Assembly (NCBI GenBank): GCA_934394435.1
Contig: CAKRRN010000002.1
Coordinates: 1-64,000, forward strand
DNA from: an uncultured Bacteroidaceae bacterium
Lineage (GTDB): Bacteria > Bacteroidota > Bacteroidia > Bacteroidales > Bacteroidaceae
Direction of reading: 5' to 3'
Length of the DNA stretch: 64,000 nt
The position numbers and the translations under genes were made by a program. Positions within the stretch are counted from its first letter, which is position 1, and the number at the start of each line of letters is the position of its first letter. Below, one piece after another: positions 35,397 to 44,121 of the stretch. The notes under the pieces were generated by a model. That model worked only from the letters and a program-made list of their open reading frames with translations. It was not told where the DNA came from and made no database searches.

Positions 35397-36581
35397 TTAG
35401 TAAATCAGATAGGGCTTGCGCAAACGGAGAAATCTCTCCACATCCTTATGCCATGTTTTACGGATTTCACGTTCACTTGCTCCTGAAACGATCATTTCTC
35501 TAATACGTTTTGTACCCATAAGCAAGTCGAAGAAATGGGCGCGTGAACCAAAAAACGTATTTTCATCAGACAAGTTCCGATAAGCATCTATCACATACTC
35601 CAGATGGATTCGGTCCCATTGTTCCAATTCAGAGAGAGGTATGGTAGACAAATTCACTCCATAACACTTCTGTCCGAGGAGTGGGGGCTGTTTAGCTCCA
35701 GGCATGCTCTGAGGTGTAAACGTAAACGAGTATCCTTTCAGTAATGGGTGTCCATACATCTGAAAAGGATGATTGGTACCTCTTCCCAAAGAGAGTGTAG
35801 TACCCTCGAAAGGACAGATACTGGCATAGAGATAGATGCTACGCATATCTGGCAAATTGGGACTTGGCGCTACAGGTAGACTATAAAGTGTTTGGTGTGT
35901 GTAGCCTTCACATGGGATTACTGTTAGTTGGCAAGTATGCTTCACCCATCCTTCTCCCTGAGCCATATTTGCCAACTCTCCCAGTGTAAGCCCATGCACA
36001 ATGGGGATAGGCAACGCTCCTACGCCACTATAAAGACTATCTTCCAGTATGGGACCATCTACATAATGCCCCGTAGGATTGGGTCTGTCAAATATCATCA
36101 CTTGTTTGCCTGTTTGTCCGCAACGGTTCATCAGTCGTAACATAGATATATAATAGGTATAGAACCGCAGCCCGACATCCTGTATGTCCACAATCAATAT
36201 GTCGAACGAATGCATTACCGAGTCAGAAGGACCTTCCTTTCCCCCGTCATAGAGCGAACGTATGGGTATGCCTGTTGGTTTGTCCACAGAACTGCTTACA
36301 TGCTCGCCAGCGTCTGCAGTTCCCCTAAAACCGTGTTCTGGGCTAAACAAAGTAACCACATTTACCCCTTTTCTTATTAGACGGTCTAATGTATGTACCC
36401 CACGGCTGTCTACACCTGTTTGGTTGCTAAACAGGGCAACGCGCTGTCCGTGCAGCAATGGCATGTACAGTTCTTCGCGTTCACAACCCAAGCGAAGGGT
36501 GGAGTCAGCATGGTGCAAACGAGCCTGTATAAGAGTGGGGGTCAGTAATGATAACAGAAGAAATAGTATACGAATTTTCAT
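35397..36581 (-). CDS. Exo-beta-N-acetylmuramidase NamZ-like (DUF1343)
   Basis: 394-residue exported protein of the DUF1343/GH171 family, whose characterised member NamZ removes terminal MurNAc from peptidoglycan fragments during recycling. Family segments are GQRVALFSNQTGVDSRG (about 43), FSPEHGFRGTADAGE (about 78), FDILIVDIQDVGLRFYTY (about 120), IFDRPNPTG (about 160) and SLGRGTNHPFQMYG (about 265). A signal peptide (MKIRILFLLLSLLTP) sets the start at 36581; the ATG at 36599 would add six polar residues before it. It lies downstream of rsgA by 37 bp. Confidence 0.88.
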   Translation of the reverse strand: MKIRILFLLLSLLTPTLIQARLHHADSTLRLGCEREELYMPLLHGQRVALFSNQTGVDSRGVHTLDRLIRKGVNVVTLFSPEHGFRGTADAGEHVSSSVDKPTGIPIRSLYDGGKEGPSDSVMHSFDILIVDIQDVGLRFYTYYISMLRLMNRCGQTGKQVMIFDRPNPTGHYVDGPILEDSLYSGVGALPIPIVHGLTLGELANMAQGEGWVKHTCQLTVIPCEGYTHQTLYSLPVAPSPNLPDMRSIYLYASICPFEGTTLSLGRGTNHPFQMYGHPLLKGYSFTFTPQSMPGAKQPPLLGQKCYGVNLSTIPLSELEQWDRIHLEYVIDAYRNLSDENTFFGSRAHFFDLLMGTKRIREMIVSGASEREIRKTWHKDVERFLRLRKPYLIY

Positions 36582-36618
36582 TTCTTTGCTTGTTGGCAAT
36601 TATTTGAAAGGTTAGATA

Positions 36619-37560
36619 TCAGAAAGCTTTTCTGTATCTGTCTTCATCTTTATCCTCCAACATGGATAGGTAACTGGTGTATCGGCTTTGAGCAATACGA
36701 CTTTCTTCCACAGCCTTCAATACTGCGCAACCAGGTTCGTGTGTGTGCGTACAGTCTGCAAACCTGCACTCTTGTCCTATCTGGAATATTTCTCGAAAAT
36801 AATGTGATACCTCTGTGCGTTCCATATCAAAGGTACCGAATCCTTTGATGCCTGGGGTGTCAATGAGCGAACCTCCTTGTGGCAGAAAGAACATTTGGGA
36901 GAAAGTGGTGGTGTGCATACCTGTTTGATGTGCCTCGCTGATTTCTGCCGTACGGGCACAGGCATCTGGTAATAGTGCGTTTAGCAATGTGCTCTTTCCC
37001 ACACCACTGTTTCCGCTGAGTAGGGTGGTACGTTTTGTAAGATGCGAGAGTACCTCATCCAGTCTTTTTCCTTGTTTAGCACTAATACGAAGGCAGGTAT
37101 ATCCAAGTGATTCATAAAGTCCACACACGGCTTCCATATAATGAATTTCCTCTGGTGTATACAAATCCACCTTGTTGAATATCAGTAATACGGGTATCCT
37201 ATATGCTTCTGCGCTGGCCAGAAATCGGTCAATAAATGTGGTGCTAACCTCAGGATGTGATACGGTTACCAGCAAAGCAGCTTGGTCAATGTTGGCGGCT
37301 ATGATGTGGCTTTGTTTAGAGAGGTTTGAGGCTCGACGTATAATATAATTCTTGCGTTCGGCAATTTCCGTAATGAGAGCCGTCTCTTCGTCTGCTCCTG
37401 GCATGATAGTGACTCTGTCACCAACAGCTACAGGATTAGTACTACGTATACCTTTGAGGCGAAAGTTACCTTTCACCTTACATTCGAAAGTCTGGCCGCA
37501 GTCTGTGAGGACCACGTACCAGCTTCCGGTATTTCTTATTACAAGACCCTGCTGAGTCAT
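36619..37560 (-). CDS. rsgA: Ribosome small-subunit-dependent GTPase A
   Basis: Circularly permuted GTPase that helps 30S ribosomal subunit maturation. The N-terminal OB fold is about 1-70. The permuted GTPase motifs are FNKVDLY (G4), then SAKQGKRLDE, GNSGVGKSTLLN (G1, about 180) and DTPGIKGFG (G3). The zinc-binding end has CRFADCTHTHEPGCAV (about 268). The 313-residue length is typical. It follows frr by 7 bp on the same strand. Confidence 0.95.
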   Translation of the reverse strand: MTQQGLVIRNTGSWYVVLTDCGQTFECKVKGNFRLKGIRSTNPVAVGDRVTIMPGADEETALITEIAERKNYIIRRASNLSKQSHIIAANIDQAALLVTVSHPEVSTTFIDRFLASAEAYRIPVLLIFNKVDLYTPEEIHYMEAVCGLYESLGYTCLRISAKQGKRLDEVLSHLTKRTTLLSGNSGVGKSTLLNALLPDACARTAEISEAHQTGMHTTTFSQMFFLPQGGSLIDTPGIKGFGTFDMERTEVSHYFREIFQIGQECRFADCTHTHEPGCAVLKAVEESRIAQSRYTSYLSMLEDKDEDRYRKAF

Positions 37561-37567
37561 CTCTGTC

Positions 37568-38128
37568 TCAGACGGTCATTATTTCCTTGGTCTTTGCGGC
37601 AAGCAACTCATCGATAAGACGTATGTATTTGTCGTGTATCTTTTGCAGTTGTGCCTCTCCATCCTTTTCTGCGTCTTCAGCCAATCCGTCCTTGATACCT
37701 TTTTTCAGACGGTCTATGGTGTCACGCCTGGCATTACGTACGCTTATCTTTGCCTGCTCCTCTTCCTTGCCACACTGCTTGGCCAGCATCTTACGTCTTT
37801 CCTCTGTCAAGGGTGGAATGCTCAGACGAATAATCTCACCGTTATTGTCAGGGGTTATACCCAGGTCGCTGTCCAGGATGGCTTTCTCTATGATGCGGAA
37901 CATGCTTTTGTCCCAAGGCTTGATGGCGATGGTGCGTGCGTCAGGGGTGTTGATGGCTGCTACATTGTTGAGGGGAACCATGCTTCCGTAACTATCCACT
38001 CTGATGCCGTCCAGAATCTTGATGTTAGCCTTGCCAGCACGGATATGTGCCAACGACTCCTCAAGGTACATCACAGCTTCTTCCATGCGCTCCTCGGCCT
38101 GTGCTAATGTCTCTTTAACGTCTATCAT
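37568..38128 (-). CDS. frr: Ribosome recycling factor
   Basis: Works with EF-G to split post-termination ribosomes. The 186-residue length and sequence are typical: LAHIRAGKANIKILDGI near the start, NVAAINTPDARTIAIKPWD (about 57), SDLGITPDNNGEIIRLSIPP and LTEERRKMLAKQ. It heads the frr-rsgA-NamZ-CPBP-nitroreductase run and has a clear promoter. Confidence 0.97.
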   Translation of the reverse strand: MIDVKETLAQAEERMEEAVMYLEESLAHIRAGKANIKILDGIRVDSYGSMVPLNNVAAINTPDARTIAIKPWDKSMFRIIEKAILDSDLGITPDNNGEIIRLSIPPLTEERRKMLAKQCGKEEEQAKISVRNARRDTIDRLKKGIKDGLAEDAEKDGEAQLQKIHDKYIRLIDELLAAKTKEIMTV

Positions 38129-38179
38129 AAAATTCTTATTATATTTATTGTAATTGTTCTAACAATATTTAATTTCCAA

Positions 38180-38187
38180 CAAAAGTA
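38180..38187 (-). promoter_or_regulatory. frr promoter -7 box (TACTTTTG)
   Basis: Minus-strand TACTTTTG at 38187-38180, with a TTG 20 nt upstream. It lies 52 bp before frr. Confidence 0.62.
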
Positions 38188-38240
38188 GGCTTTTCCATGC
38201 AAAAAAACAAGATGGCAAACCACAAATGCTAAATTTTCCG

Positions 38241-38248
38241 TATATTTG
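38241..38248 (+). promoter_or_regulatory. VTC-cluster -7 box (TATATTTG)
   Basis: TATATTTG matches TAnnTTTG, 24 bp before the VTC-domain gene. The -33 region is poor. Confidence 0.5.
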
Positions 38249-38271
38249 TCCTACGATAATGCCGTTTAGCA

Positions 38272-39099
38272 ATGGAAACCGACAAAAGGATAGCCGAACT
38301 GCTTGGCAGACTGAAGCCCATCACTCTGGCACAGATGTCTGACATCCGACTGATGAACAGAACGGATACCAAGTTTGTGACCAGTAAGGAGAAACTCATG
38401 GAGTTGCTCGAAATGGCTGACGGCAAGTACTATGCACAGAGCATAGACGGCAATATGATAGCTCGATACATGACCACTTATTGGGATACACCAGACCATA
38501 TATTCTATCTGGAGCACCATAATGGACGGTCTCCTCGACAGAAGGTGCGCGTGAGGACCTATATGGATAGTGACATCACTTTTCTGGAGGTGAAAACCAA
38601 GAACAATCACGGACGTACAAAGAAGAAACGTGTGGAGGTGCCGTGTCAGCAGATTGAAGCTGCAGGGGGTAATGAGGAGTTCTTGCAGGGGCTCGTACAC
38701 AAGGGATTGGACGACATGCACCCCACGGTGCGCAACCAGTTTAGACGGATTACCTTGGTCAACTATGCAAAGACAGAGAGGCTTACCATAGACTTTGACG
38801 TACAGTTCCACAACGAAGAGACTAATGTTGATGCAGAGACCGGCAATTTGGTCATCATTGAGCTAAAGCGCGATGGGAATGTGTATAGCCCCGTACTTGA
38901 TATCCTACGACAATTGCGCATCAAGCCATCTGGATTCAGCAAATACTGTATCGGGAGTGTGATGACCAACAGCACACTCAAACACAACCTCTTCAAGCCT
39001 AAGATGACTACTCTAAGTCGTCTATCAGGCACTCATCTTCACGTTGCGACACCTATTTCTCAATGTGCTTTACAAGTTAATTCATTACATAATAAATAA
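38272..39099 (+). CDS. VTC-domain polyphosphate-polymerase-like protein
   Basis: 275-residue cytoplasmic protein of the VTC domain (PF09359), the tunnel fold that makes polyphosphate from ATP in yeast Vtc4. Visible tunnel features are MNRTDTKFVTSKEKL (about 24), the basic strand RQKVRVRTYMDS (about 88), the acidic metal strand FLEVKTKNNHGRTKKKR (about 104), RITLVNYAKTERLTIDFD (about 158) and IIELKRDG (about 200). It heads a five-gene run: DUF4956, DUF2490-like, a small secreted protein and a Cthe_2159-like protein follow, with gaps of 19 to 71 bp. VTC and DUF4956 genes are often neighbours in bacteria. Substrate and product are unproven. Confidence 0.85.
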   Translation: METDKRIAELLGRLKPITLAQMSDIRLMNRTDTKFVTSKEKLMELLEMADGKYYAQSIDGNMIARYMTTYWDTPDHIFYLEHHNGRSPRQKVRVRTYMDSDITFLEVKTKNNHGRTKKKRVEVPCQQIEAAGGNEEFLQGLVHKGLDDMHPTVRNQFRRITLVNYAKTERLTIDFDVQFHNEETNVDAETGNLVIIELKRDGNVYSPVLDILRQLRIKPSGFSKYCIGSVMTNSTLKHNLFKPKMTTLSRLSGTHLHVATPISQCALQVNSLHNK

Positions 39100-39118
39100 T
39101 CAAACCAGCTAACAAGAC

Positions 39119-39829
39119 ATGGACTTCTTTACCGACATCAACAACCGCATGGCAGAACTTATAGGGATGACATTCTTTGACCCCAAGCAGTTTGTGTCAC
39201 TCGTAATCCGTTTCATCATCAACTTCATAGTGGTGACCATCATCGCGCGTTATTTCTATTTCCCTAAAAGTAACCGCCGTGACTATATGTTCGTGTTTAT
39301 CATCATGTCCATAAGCATCTTCATGTTGGTGACCTTGATGGAGGGCGATGTGATGAACACAGGAGCGGCTTTGGGACTCTTTGCCATCTTCGGTATCATA
39401 CGCTATCGAACAGAGGCGGTACCCATCAGAGAGATGACTTATCTGTTCATGCTGGTGGCTGTGAGCGTGGTCAATGCCATGGGGCGTGCCGAATATCATC
39501 CCAAGAGTGACTACTGGTCGGGTATCGGACTCATAACGATACTCTTTGCCAACTTAATGTTTATCCTGCTGGCATTCTTGTTCGAGAGTAGTAAACTCGT
39601 GAGTAGCAACTGCAGTAAGTACATCAAGTATGACAACGTGGCGCTTATTGCCCCTGACAAGCGCGATGAACTGAAGGCAGACCTGGAGAAACGTACGGGT
39701 CTGAAAATACTGAAAGTAGAGGTGGGCATGATAGACTTCCTAAAGGACAGTTGCCTTATACGTATTTACTACGATGACCCAAAAGACCGGGGCAACAGTA
39801 TCGAACAGGTGACACGCATGCCACGATAG
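39119..39829 (+). CDS. DUF4956 membrane protein
   Basis: 236-residue inner-membrane protein. Hydrophobic segments lie at about 25-48 (FVSLVIRFIINFIVVTIIA), 60-78, 84-100, 105-122 and 135-158, then a soluble C-terminal domain (about 165-236; LKADLEKRTGLKILKVEVG). Pattern and context match DUF4956, which is found beside VTC-domain genes. It could form a channel or scaffold for the polymer made by the neighbouring VTC protein; this is inference. Confidence 0.82.
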   Translation: MDFFTDINNRMAELIGMTFFDPKQFVSLVIRFIINFIVVTIIARYFYFPKSNRRDYMFVFIIMSISIFMLVTLMEGDVMNTGAALGLFAIFGIIRYRTEAVPIREMTYLFMLVAVSVVNAMGRAEYHPKSDYWSGIGLITILFANLMFILLAFLFESSKLVSSNCSKYIKYDNVALIAPDKRDELKADLEKRTGLKILKVEVGMIDFLKDSCLIRIYYDDPKDRGNSIEQVTRMPR

Positions 39830-39875
39830 AGAGATTTGCTTTTAACAATAGTTATTCACCCTTATCTTAACGTTT

Positions 39876-40709
39876 ATGAAAAAGACCCTGCTACTACTTC
39901 CAATCATGACATTCATTCCCATCGTCTCCATGGCAGAGGGAAGCGATGACGGGGCCTTATGGACAGAGATTGGTATACAGAAGTCTGTCAACAGACAGTG
40001 GAAGGTGGGACTTGAGACTGAGATGCGTGCACAGAAGGAAGCACGATGGTCTATCGGAGCCAACACCACATACAAGCCTCTGAAGTATCTACGTCTGGGA
40101 GCTGCCTACAACTTCCAGTACCGAAAACATCCCGAAACAGATAAGCCCCATTATGACAAAGAAACTGGAGAGTACGATGGTTTCAATCGTGATGAGAAAT
40201 ACTGGTCGCCACGTCATCGCTTGAGTATTGACGCTACTGGTACAGTGAAGGTGGGCGGCTGGCTACGCATCTCACTTAGGGAGCGATACCAGTTTACACA
40301 CCGCTCAGAGGTGGACTACACTCGCACCAAGTTTCGCTGTGAGCCGACATACGATGGAGAAGGAAACTTTAAGGAATACGAATGGGATGATCCAGAAACC
40401 AAGGAGCGCACCAAGAGTGCTGAGAGCGACCACGTGCTACGTAGCAGGCTCAAGCTGGAGCTGGACAAGAAGCACTGCCCCTGGAGTCCATACGTGTCGG
40501 TGGAGACACACAACAGTCTAAATAGTGGACAGAAACTCAATCTGGAGAAGGTACGTACGGGCATCGGTTGCGACTATAAGATAAATAAGCAGCACAGCAT
40601 CGGGCTTGCCTACATCTTCACAGCCTATATCCACGATGAGGAAGCTCCACACGAACGACTTCACGAACGTATACATGCCGCAAGTATAGGTTATCAGTTC
40701 GAATTCTAA
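39876..40709 (+). CDS. DUF2490-like outer-membrane beta-barrel
   Basis: 277-residue exported protein, signal peptide about 1-20 (ending SMAEG). Alternating strands such as KSVNRQWKVGLETEMRAQ, LRLGAAYNFQYRKH and WLRISLRERYQFTHRSEVDY indicate a barrel, closing with IHAASIGYQFEF, whose final Phe fits an outer-membrane signal. The pattern matches DUF2490. Position inside the VTC run suggests it acts with the DUF4956 protein, perhaps carrying material through the outer membrane. That is inference. Confidence 0.75.
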   Translation: MKKTLLLLPIMTFIPIVSMAEGSDDGALWTEIGIQKSVNRQWKVGLETEMRAQKEARWSIGANTTYKPLKYLRLGAAYNFQYRKHPETDKPHYDKETGEYDGFNRDEKYWSPRHRLSIDATGTVKVGGWLRISLRERYQFTHRSEVDYTRTKFRCEPTYDGEGNFKEYEWDDPETKERTKSAESDHVLRSRLKLELDKKHCPWSPYVSVETHNSLNSGQKLNLEKVRTGIGCDYKINKQHSIGLAYIFTAYIHDEEAPHERLHERIHAASIGYQFEF

Positions 40710-40780
40710 ATACGCAGTAAAGAGGAAAAAGTAAAAGAACAGGTTGATAAAAACATATCCAACAAAAAAATTTTACAACT

Positions 40781-41233
40781 ATGAAAAAAACATTCATACT
40801 GGCTGTTGCCATTCTCATGAGTATGACTCCCTTGGCAGCAGATGATTATAACTATCTGACCGTAACATCTACATCTTCAGAGCAGAGTATTTCCCTGCCC
40901 ACCATACAGAAGATTACCTTTTCTGAAGGTAATGCGGTTGTAACTACTACAGACGGACAAACCTACGCCTATCCACTCAGCGAACTGCAGAAGATGTCTT
41001 TCACAGCCACAGCTACAGCCATCAAAGCTCTGCCCAGCAAGGCAGACGGACTTTCCTATAAGGGCCATACGCTTAGCGTTAGTGGTACTGGCATCTTGCA
41101 CATCTACAATGCCGCAGGTGTATTGGTACAGATGGCACATGTGAAAGACGGAGCTAATATCAACCTTGGCACATTGCCTAAAGGTATCTATGTGGTCAAT
41201 ATGGGAGAGCAGACCATAAAGATAAAAAAGTAG
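40781..41233 (+). CDS. Small secreted protein with sorting-like tail
   Basis: 150-residue exported protein (signal peptide about 1-20, ending PLAA). After it come two copies of a short motif common in Prevotella surface proteins: SLPTIQKITFSEGNAVVTT and PLSELQKMSFTATA. The C-terminal ILHIYNAAGVLVQMAHVKDG and LPKGIYVVNMGEQTIKIKK resemble a type IX-secretion-like C-terminal domain. There is no room for an enzyme domain, so it could be a surface-displayed tag or an adaptor. It is the fourth gene of the VTC run. Confidence 0.7.
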   Translation: MKKTFILAVAILMSMTPLAADDYNYLTVTSTSSEQSISLPTIQKITFSEGNAVVTTTDGQTYAYPLSELQKMSFTATATAIKALPSKADGLSYKGHTLSVSGTGILHIYNAAGVLVQMAHVKDGANINLGTLPKGIYVVNMGEQTIKIKK

Positions 41234-41272
41234 CATACTGGTCTAAGAAGAAAGATTGAAGGATATTATAAA

Positions 41273-42502
41273 ATGAAAAGAACTATAATCAGCATATTGT
41301 GTCTGGCTTCGGCCGTGACTGCCAGTGCACAGCAGTATATGCGTATTTGGCAGGCTGGAAATGATACACGTGTTGCACTGCAAGACATCACATACTCTGC
41401 TGACGGTTCCATCTTACAAGTAGCTGGAAAACAATATACGACAGCCAGTATTGACAGTATTACAATGGTGCACGTCATAACGGTCAGTTACAAGGGAGAA
41501 CAAGCTACCGTAGACACAGACAATGCTCCTGGGGTAACTTATACAGTAGATGGAGCCAATGTAAACATTGTGAGTACCAATGTGGCACAAGAATTGGAGA
41601 CCGTGCTTCAGGGGCAGAGCAACAATGGGTCTTTGACTTACACAGGTCCACTGAAGTGCAAGTTCACTCTCAATGGGCTGAATCTGACCTCTACTCAAGG
41701 GGCTGCCATTGACATTCAGTGTGGCAAACGTGTTGATCTTATTCTGGCAGATGGCACTCAGAACACACTTACTGATGCTGCAGGAGGATTACAAAAAGCT
41801 GCACTCTACTGCAAGGGACATTTGGAGGTGGAAGGAAGCGGAAGTCTCACAGTAAGCGGAAATACTCGCCATGCGATAGCTTCAAAAGAATATCTGCAAC
41901 TGAAGAAGTCTACAGGAAACATCATTATCCAAAAGGCTGTGGGTGATGCTATCCACGTGGGGCAATATCTACTGATGAATGGTGGCAATATCACCATTGA
42001 TGAGAACACGGCTTGCGACGGCATACAGGTGGAGACCATGTTGCTCGATGACAACCTAACTCCTGACCCAAGCAAGGAAGAGAATGGTAAGATATTCATC
42101 AAGGGAGGTACCATCAACGCAGTTATTGCTCACGAGGACTTCAAGGGAATCAAGAACGATGAGGGTGACGTGTTCATATCGGGTGGAACCATCAATATCA
42201 AAGCCAATGGAAACGGTTCGCGTGGCATACAGACCGACGGCAATATGACCATCAGTGCCGAGAGTGGAGCAACCAACATTCGCATCGAGGCTAACGGGGC
42301 ACGCTGCACTGCTGCCGAGGATGCTTCCGATCCACACCGCTGCATGGGTATCAAAGTAGAAAAGAATCTGACTGTGACAGGAGGTACTACCACAGTGACC
42401 AATACAGGCAAGAAGGCTCGTGGTATCAAGGTAAATGGTACCTACACCAAGCGTGGTGGAACAGTCAATGCTACGGTAGTATATACTTATCTTGGACATT
42501 AG
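41273..42502 (+). CDS. Cthe_2159-like carbohydrate-binding protein
   Basis: 409-residue exported protein. Signal peptide about 1-20 (ending TASAQ), then a short beta motif (YSADGSILQVAGKQYTTASI). From about 95 it is a right-handed beta-helix-type repeat of the PF14262 (Cthe_2159) family: LKCKFTLNGLNLTSTQGAAI, HLEVEGSGSLTVSGNTRHAI, KIFIKGGTINAVIAHEDFKG, NLTVTGGTTTVTNTG. The clostridial family member binds cellulose and acidic sugars. It closes the VTC cluster and is followed by a terminator. VTC, DUF4956 and Cthe_2159 or CotH genes recur together in other phyla. Confidence 0.84.
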   Translation: MKRTIISILCLASAVTASAQQYMRIWQAGNDTRVALQDITYSADGSILQVAGKQYTTASIDSITMVHVITVSYKGEQATVDTDNAPGVTYTVDGANVNIVSTNVAQELETVLQGQSNNGSLTYTGPLKCKFTLNGLNLTSTQGAAIDIQCGKRVDLILADGTQNTLTDAAGGLQKAALYCKGHLEVEGSGSLTVSGNTRHAIASKEYLQLKKSTGNIIIQKAVGDAIHVGQYLLMNGGNITIDENTACDGIQVETMLLDDNLTPDPSKEENGKIFIKGGTINAVIAHEDFKGIKNDEGDVFISGGTINIKANGNGSRGIQTDGNMTISAESGATNIRIEANGARCTAAEDASDPHRCMGIKVEKNLTVTGGTTTVTNTGKKARGIKVNGTYTKRGGTVNATVVYTYLGH

Positions 42503-42535
42503 GATTCTCCTTTTGTTCTTATCTTCAGTCAATGT

Positions 42536-42589
42536 TGATGGGCTATAATTGCAGACACTTTCGGCAATTATAGCCCATCAGAGTTTTTT
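42536..42589 (+). terminator. VTC-cluster terminator
   Basis: TGATGGGCTATAATTGC (42536-42552) and GCAATTATAGCCCATCA (42564-42580) are a perfect 17-bp pair, followed by TTTTTT at 42584-42589. Confidence 0.9.
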
Positions 42590-42611
42590 CCCGCATCTTA
42601 CTTCGCTGCCA

Positions 42612-42710
42612 GTTCTTACCATAGTCCACTATGCCTTTGGCACACCTAAAAGTAATCAGCTCGAAATGAAAACCAACAAGAATCGGAATCAAATGAACGA
42701 TTGAGGATTA
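42612..42710 (+). repeat. Dispersed repeat family B, copy B4 (partial)
   Basis: Aligns with the right half of copy B1: CATAGTCCACTATGCCTTTG, CACACCTAAAA, ATCAGCTCGAAA and ATCAAATGAACGATTGAG correspond to CATAGCCCACTATGCCTTCG, CACGTCTGAAA, ATCTGCTCGAAA and CTAATGACCGATTTGAG. It lies in the 534-bp gene-free stretch 42503-43036. The rest, 42711-43036, is AT-rich and shows nothing I can name. Confidence 0.68.
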
Positions 42711-43036
42711 TGAATCAGCACAATTTTATCAGTTGGAGAATGGCAGTTGATACTATGCACTCTCATACGTATGTTTTTCTGTATGGCAACGTGAGAGAGC
42801 TGCCGATTTGAAGTTTTCTATGCCAATAAATGTATTGTCTTTGTCTTTCGCTAAATGTTTATCAATTATTATTGTTAATTTTGTAACATAATATCCAGTT
42901 GGATTGTTTTCAGAATCAATAGTGCGAAGTTAAAGGAGCTATCCGCAAAACACTGTTAAAAGAGCAGTATTCGTTCTGTTTTTGAGGAAGAGTAGTTTAG
43001 CCACATTATAATAAAAGAATAAAGAAAAGGAGAAAC

Positions 43037-43762
43037 ATGAAGAAAAGTGCTATGTTGGTATCAGCCATGTTATTCACCATGTCGCTGATGGCTCAAAAGA
43101 ATGTTACCGAAGAAAAGTTTACCCCATTCTACACCACAGCGGAAGCTCCTCATATGGAAAATGTGATTCCCGCTCCTCCGTCACTTACCGATTCTCGGTT
43201 TTACTACGATTGGACACAATACCAGTGGGGCAAGTCTATACGTGATACGGAGCGTGGTAAGCAAGCCGTTGCTGATGCCGATATCTGTGCCAAATATTTT
43301 CTGCAGCGTTTTGGTGAGGTGATTGGACGTAAGATGGAACCTTCCACTTACCCAGAACTGTTTCGCTTGTTTTCACGTCTACATCTGACAGAGCAACAGG
43401 CAGGAGCCAGTGCTAAGAAGTTTTTCCATAGAGTACGTCCCTATCAGCAATTTAAGGAACCAACAAGTGTTCCTCAGTATGAGAACCCTCAAGATTTTAC
43501 CAGTTATCCATCTGGACATACTCATGCTTCATGGCTTGTGGGACTAACTCTAACAGCCATTGATCCAGAACACACAGAGCAAATCATGAAGGTTGCATAC
43601 GAGTTGGGACAAAGCCGTGTGATTGTCGGTTTCCATTATCAGAGTGATGTGGATGCAGGACGTATCATGGGTAGTGTGACGTTTGCACGCCTTTGTGCGG
43701 ATGCATCATTTCAGAAAATGCTGGAGAAGGCTCGAAAGGAATTTGCAAAGAATGCAAAATAA
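43037..43762 (+). CDS. Exported PAP2-family acid phosphatase
   Basis: 241-residue exported phosphatase of the class A non-specific acid phosphatase/PAP2 family. Signal peptide about 1-19 (ending LMAQ). The three-part active site is complete: KKFFHRVRP (about 129, K-x6-RP type), YPSGHTHASW (about 158) and GQSRVIVGFHYQSDVDAGR (about 192; SR-x5-H-x3-D). It likely removes phosphate from diverse monoesters in the periplasm. It stands alone between gene-free stretches. Confidence 0.92.
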   Translation: MKKSAMLVSAMLFTMSLMAQKNVTEEKFTPFYTTAEAPHMENVIPAPPSLTDSRFYYDWTQYQWGKSIRDTERGKQAVADADICAKYFLQRFGEVIGRKMEPSTYPELFRLFSRLHLTEQQAGASAKKFFHRVRPYQQFKEPTSVPQYENPQDFTSYPSGHTHASWLVGLTLTAIDPEHTEQIMKVAYELGQSRVIVGFHYQSDVDAGRIMGSVTFARLCADASFQKMLEKARKEFAKNAK

Positions 43763-43784
43763 AAAAATAGCTGTCTCTGTAAAA

Positions 43785-43898
43785 CTCAAATCATTCATTA
43801 GACCGAAACAAAGAGCATGCTCCACTGATAGGGATTGGGAAGAGCTGTCCATCTGGTGAAGGGGTGTCTCACTTTGGTCTAATGAATAACTTGGGTTT
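43785..43898 (+). repeat. Dispersed repeat family B, copy B3
   Basis: Starts CTCAAATCATTCATTAGACC and ends with the inverted arm GGTCTAATGAATAACTTGGG. The interior ACTGATAGGGATTGGGAAGA, GCTGTCCATCTGGTGAA aligns with B2 (59.55 kb). It is directly followed by family A copy A3. Together they fill the 359-bp gap 43763-44121. Confidence 0.75.
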
Positions 43899-43903
43899 CT
43901 TAG

Positions 43904-43980
43904 GCAAGCTGGCTTATAAGCATAGGTGATGCCTGTGTTTGGCTATCGAAGTTTACCCTTGTTTATCGAGTGGGTCACTC
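43904..43980 (+). repeat. Dispersed repeat family A, copy A3 (short)
   Basis: CAAGCTGGCTTATAAGCATA, GGTGATGCCTGTG and GTTTATCGAGTGGGTCACTC correspond to the core and right end of copies A1 and A4. The left half of the element (AACTGGGAAAATA pair) is absent. Confidence 0.72.
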
Positions 43981-44049
43981 ATTTGTCTATCCCCACAAAA
44001 ATCTACTGAGCCGTAGAAACCACGTGGAAATTTTACTATAAAAAAATAA

Positions 44050-44096
44050 AAAGCGATCTTGATAAGTTCCTTTGAAAGGGTAATCAAGATCGCTTT
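44050..44096 (-). terminator. manA terminator
   Basis: AAAGCGATCTTGAT (44050-44063) and ATCAAGATCGCTTT (44083-44096) pair perfectly. On the minus strand the hairpin is followed by a T-rich run. Confidence 0.85.
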
Positions 44097-44121
44097 CATT
44101 ATGCTTTTGACATTGTACCGT

